NCBI GenBank assembly: GCA_947579665.1
Contig: OX388343.1
Span: forward strand, 92,236,254 to 92,300,253
Length of the DNA: 64,000 bases
Source: Sympetrum striolatum
Lineage: Eukaryota > Arthropoda > Insecta > Odonata > Libellulidae
Direction: 5' to 3'
The notes beneath the pieces are model-generated. The model was given only the letters and a program-made list of their open reading frames with translations, ran no database searches and was not told the origin of the DNA. Below are positions 59,460-64,000 of the stretch, piece by piece. Numbering within the stretch: position 1 is the first letter of the stretch; the number at the start of each line of letters is the position of its first letter. The translations under genes were made by a program, and so were the position numbers.

Positions 59460-62400
59460 TCTTCCACACAAAGACGCCAGGGGCGAACTCATCCACCCCA
59501 ATCTCTTTCGTCTCCAGTAATCCAACACCCAACGGACGGGATATGCGCTTCCTCCCTTTCCCTCCAACATGAGAAAAACGGAACAATCGACAAAAAATGC
59601 GGTTTGTGGATTTTTCCGTTTGATCGTCCCGAGAAAACTGATCGAAAAGGGACACTTGCAGTTTTTTTACCCGGAGACGACGGTGAAAAGGCCGGCGTCT
59701 TATGTTTTTGCCGAGAGGGTAATTTATGGGAAGGTAAATGCTCCGAAAGGACTTCGGATTCTCTCTAGACTGTTGAGGAGAGATTCCCGACGAAAGCTCG
59801 ATGGAAATGCAGCTGATGGAAATGTTAATCAGGAAATGAGTTAGACTAAGGAAGAAGCTCGACCGGGGTGATTTCTATTCCTCCAAATTGACGTCGGCAT
59901 GCTGTCATCTATTATTTATAATATTAATTTATTCTTGACAAATGACTAATTTCATTTCTAACTAATTATAATCTATAGATGTCGTATCACCAATTACGGA
60001 AGTAATATATATTTTCTGCGAAATATTTTCTAATTTTTTCGAGGTATATAAAATTCTACTGAAGAGGATGCGAACTCGTGAAATAGATGGTTAACGATTT
60101 ATCTTAAAGCAAACTTTCCACCTTTATTCGTGATTTAAGATTAAGTGAATATGCATTAAGCGCGAAAATTCGAATACTCGTAAATAAGAAAAGGTACAGC
60201 ACTAATGCTTGCTTTCTGTATGACATGTTTACGATATATCGAGAAGCGTTATGTAACCACATCCTTACTCAGGATTAAAATCTATGGAATTAACTGATTC
60301 GCGACGTAATCCATTTTCATGTTTTCTCGCAACAGCCGTAACTTATCACTAATGATTAAGGAGAAAGGTGTTCAAGAAATTTAGTGATAAAAAGCTTCGA
60401 AAGATAATTTATTAAGATTCAACCCCTGCTTCTTTAACCGATCTCATACCACGATGATAATAAAGAAATAAGGCACTGGGAGCAATTTGATTCAACGATT
60501 CTTTTTTTCCGCGATCAATGTGTAATAGTGACGAACATAAATATTTTTTTAAATAGGCTGACCCGCACGCTGAAACGCGATTGCAGATTACATATGTATA
60601 TTATATGGAGGAAATTTGGATAAGAGGTCATGAATAATAATGTATGGATTTTTTATTCGTCTCAAACACTTGCATAAAGATGATCAGGCGGAGGAGGGCG
60701 AAGCGAATTCAATTAATGGGTTGGATCACTTTCTTTTCACCATTTCCGAAATCACCGATTCAAGTTCTCAAATGCATTAATACTAATCACTCAATTCCTG
60801 GCTAGTAACCCTTACGGGATTCTCATTTCAATTATTTTGTCACAATTATCTTTAAATTAAATATTTTTCTGTTCTGAATTATAGCAAAGTGAACACTTCA
60901 TATTTGGTCTTGAACGGATAGCCACAGAGGTTTTGATATTGTAACGGCCGACTTTTTAAGGCTTTTTTCGTTATTATTAATTATACAAAGAGAGGGATTT
61001 ACTTATTTGGAATTCTGTACGTAGAATTTGTCCTTTCTTAGTTCTCAAATTATTAATCATGGACTTTAATTATGTTTCTCTTTCATATGCCTCTTATATA
61101 AACATGGATTAGTTCGTTTTCATCCGCTACAGAAGAAGGATTTAAGAACGTTACATATTCCTCGTTTAGCACATAAATGAAATCGTCCTGTGAGAGGTCA
61201 CGTGCGCTGCAACCTTTCTTTTGAATATTAGATTGCTTCAAGTCATCAAAACACAATTTCGCGTTTTAAGACCAAGTACTTTCTAATCTTCAGCATGTTT
61301 TGAATAAATTAGAGAAAGTGGTCTGTGAACTCGCCAGAATTTGATAAAAACCAGGGAACAATTCCATTGAAAAGAAACCAAGTCTTCCTACAGATATTTT
61401 CCATGAGAAAATTCAATATATTATGGATGAATTGACGCAATTTTCTGTAGAAGATTCTGTGTTATGCAACAGTAAACGAGGATGTATATTTGTAAACGAG
61501 GATGTATATGTATATATATGTATTTAGTACTGATGGTTATTTGATTAGGAAATTCCACTACATTTTAGGGATTTCTTTCATGGTTCTCAGTCATAACAGA
61601 TTGACAAATTTAAAGTTTATACAATATTAATTATGTGAATCCATCGATAGGATTGAGTGAGTTGTGAATTTCATCGTAAAAGTGATAATTTACTCAGTCC
61701 TATCAATATCACATGGCATGAGAAACTTGTTATCCAAGAAACTTAGTATCCAAGAAATGTTTTTCAAATTTTCTCGCCCTTTGACAAAATATTATTTTTA
61801 AACAAAACTATACATGTTTTGAAAATGTTTCATACGTTTTAAATACGAGCCTGCGTAAGACAGTACTTACGGAAATATGTTTTCTGTTTCAATTTGATAC
61901 CACCTCGAAAATATTACGATTTCGTATTTTCTATATTTGGCTGAGTCGACCGCCATTAGTCTGATATTTACTTATCATCGCGAAAATAGAGTTTCCATTT
62001 AACTCATACATCAAAACTACATTAGGATACACTACTACATACAGAGGTAAGTCCGTGGAAAAAAAAACAGATTAAGAGTAATCTGAGCAAGGAGAATTCG
62101 GACTTGTCATTGAAATATAGGGAACGTCAGATATGATCGGCGTTTGTTTACACATGAATTCTAGCCGATGAAAAGTTTTTCGAAAGGAATCAGAAGTAAA
62201 TTTTAAAATTTCGCGTTTGATTCCGAGAAACAATAGCACAATAGCCGGAGACGTCGGCGGTCAAGGGCCGTTCACATCGCTCGAGAAAAATCTCATGTTT
62301 TTTTTCTGTTCGAATAATGGAAACCGTGAGAGGAGAATAACGCCGTTCGGCAGGGAAAAACAAAACAGTGAATCGTCCGCGAAAGTGAAATTTCGACGGG

Positions 62401-64000
62401 AAAACTTCAGAATACAAGACACTCCCTATTGCCACTCCATTAGTGTTGTTTCCTTCTGAATTAAACTTGAGATAAGGAAGGTTAGCGGTCTTTCCGGGTA
62501 AATCGTAAGATCTGGGTTCGATTTTCAGCCTTGTTAGACGTTTTACCTTTTTCGATTCTTTATTTTTTTAAGCCTATTTTTTGCGAAGTAAGTTTCGATT
62601 GCCTCTACTACGGGGGCCTAAATAACAGAAAAAATCTCATTCCCTACATTTTAATTAAGTAAAAAGAATTAAATTCAAATATTACATAATCTTATATTTA
62701 AGGTAGTAGTTGATACCAAATTATACCTTCATCTTTCTCCTAACTTTGTCTTCCTTTCTCTTTGTATTCATCCATGACACATCATCCAGTTTTACTTCTC
62801 TTTTAACATAATTTCCAGCATGGACATTCCTATCTACTTATAATCTCCTCAAGAATTCCATTCTTAATAATACTTCCATTGTTCAGACGAATAATTGAAT
62901 TTTCACGTTAAGTTTCACAGTCTATAGAATTTACATTGTAAATTTAAATTAAATAGATCGGTACTATACATATTTTGTTTTAGAAGCAGTTTTCCAAATG
63001 TAGGATTTCTAGAGCTGAGCAATGAATATTTGTTTCCACAGAGAACATATGTAAGAACTTTACCAACATAACGGGTCTATATTATTTATAGTCTTCTAGG
63101 TTTTGCTTACATAATTCAATATTCTATAAAGCACGTACTGAAAAACAATCAAAAAAATTGTTGTTGCTAAATTGAGAATTAAGAGCCCTCTAGTACCTTT
63201 ACAGATAGATAGTGATTTTAATAGAGAAAATGAAATTGATATCAATATTGAATTCAGTTTTTCAAAATATAATGCAGAATTGTCATTTATCAAATAAGTA
63301 CTTTATCAAATAACTACAAGAGCCCTATATTACTCCCGTAAACATACTATACAGATATAAAAATTAAATATGCTAGGATCCTTTCCGTCTGCGAAAAAGT
63401 GTATTATTTACGCTAAGAACTACGAAACTACCTGCTGCAGCTTTTTAAACTAATAATTCAAATCAGGAGAAAAAAGTCTTTTCGAAAATCAAGACATAAC
63501 TGAAGAATTTATTTAGTAAAAATCTACTAATAAATGCTTAGTGCCGGATGCAATAATAACTAGAGTCCGCGAGAATTGAAAAATTAACCAATCGTAATAC
63601 TTCCCGAAGGTCATACTAACGCTTTCAAATCACAAAATAAGATTGGAAAAAATATTTAGTTTTTGAAATTTTTAATGCTGAAAATATTAGGCTTACTGAT
63701 TGAACGATATCGAGTTTAATATTTCAGTTCGTTCCAGATAATGTTTGAATAACTCAGAGGACTATCATGAAAGATACTTGCACGAATTGGATAAACGCAG
63801 TTTACAATTTGGGAAATCCATTTTTCTAATCGATTCTTTATGGGTGTAAAATATATTTAGAGTTCAATTTTCGTTCGACATGTATACAATATACTATATG
63901 CAAAAAATGTTATGAACGGACACTTGAATGTATGAGATGAATCGTTGAAAAACCTACGGGAAATCTGAGAAACATCGAGAGAAGTTATCTATTCACCAAT
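59460..64000. other. Region upstream of gene 7 to the window end
   Basis: Two CpG-richer patches stand out: 59460-59830, directly upstream of the gene 7 promoter, and 62215-62460. Both produce short ORFs on both strands that look like consequences of base composition. No further exon 1 or promoter of the VPYPV type is visible. Confidence 0.5.
62475..62545 (+). mobile_element. Possible tRNA-like SINE fragment
   Basis: GGTTAGCGGTCTTTCCGGG and GGGTTCGATTTT are spaced like degraded A and B boxes, followed by a T-rich tail. It does not fold as a tRNA. Confidence 0.27.

Noticed and set aside
59194..59844. Several ORFs around the gene 7 promoter, up to 153 codons
   Set aside because: They run through the TATA box, promoter elements and exon 1-intron boundary. 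Open frames here follow from higher GC content, and no protein family is recognised.
62380..62412. NF-kappaB-like site (GGGAAAACTTC)
   Set aside because: It does not fit the pyrimidine half of the insect kappaB consensus, and no immune gene is nearby.

Overview
The window looks like nuclear DNA of a pterygote insect or a close arthropod relative. It is AT-rich, with long intergenic stretches, GT-AG introns of 0.8 to 2.7 kb, TATA promoters, AATAAA signals and debris of non-LTR retrotransposons and tRNA-derived SINEs. I cannot assign an order. There are no bacterial operons, RBSs or CRISPR arrays.

The content is one tandem cluster of seven paralogous genes, all on the minus strand, with main exons at 7369-8442, 19505-20602, 25901-26677, 33014-33781, 39450-40028, 47656-48234 and 55928-57187. 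I call them genes 1 to 7 in coordinate order. Each has the same structure: a TATA promoter, a first exon with only 12 coding bases (four residues such as MKLQ, MRVQ or MKLL), a phase-0 intron, and one GC-rich second exon carrying the rest. The proteins (196 to 423 residues) have a signal peptide, a short charged propeptide ending in Lys-Arg-Gly (six of seven), a Gly/Tyr/His-rich stretch (all but gene 4), and a domain of about 100 to 120 residues made of repeated (K/R)KVPYPV, KPYPV and HVPVKVPVPHPV units. This is the makeup of secreted cuticle or extracellular-matrix structural proteins. The repeat style recalls the Drosophila Vajk cuticular proteins, but that is from memory and was not aligned.

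Three subgroups are visible. Genes 1, 2 and 3 share the longer KKVPYPVPKPYPVEV-type domain. Genes 5, 6 and 7 share a PVPVPHPV-type domain. Gene 4 is an outlier: it has Arg where the others have Lys, no Gly arm and no KRG site. The second exons of genes 5 and 6 differ at only four bases over about 555 bp while their introns, first exons and promoters differ, which points to gene conversion.

The most interesting signal is a shared promoter module upstream of all seven genes. On the coding strand it reads GAGGCGAAAGT, then GGGTGAAAT, then GAAGCGGAGCAAATC, then TATAAAA, with nearly fixed spacing, although the intergenic DNA around it is unalignable by eye. It suggests the cluster is switched on as one battery.

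The rest (1-7226, 10.4-19.0 kb, 22.5-25.6 kb, 28.0-32.8 kb, 34.8-39.3 kb, 42.9-47.5 kb, 49.4-55.7 kb, 59.5-64.0 kb) is AT-rich intergenic DNA with mobile-element fragments, a few hairpins and unrecognised short ORFs. I found no convincing additional protein gene or functional tRNA or rRNA gene.
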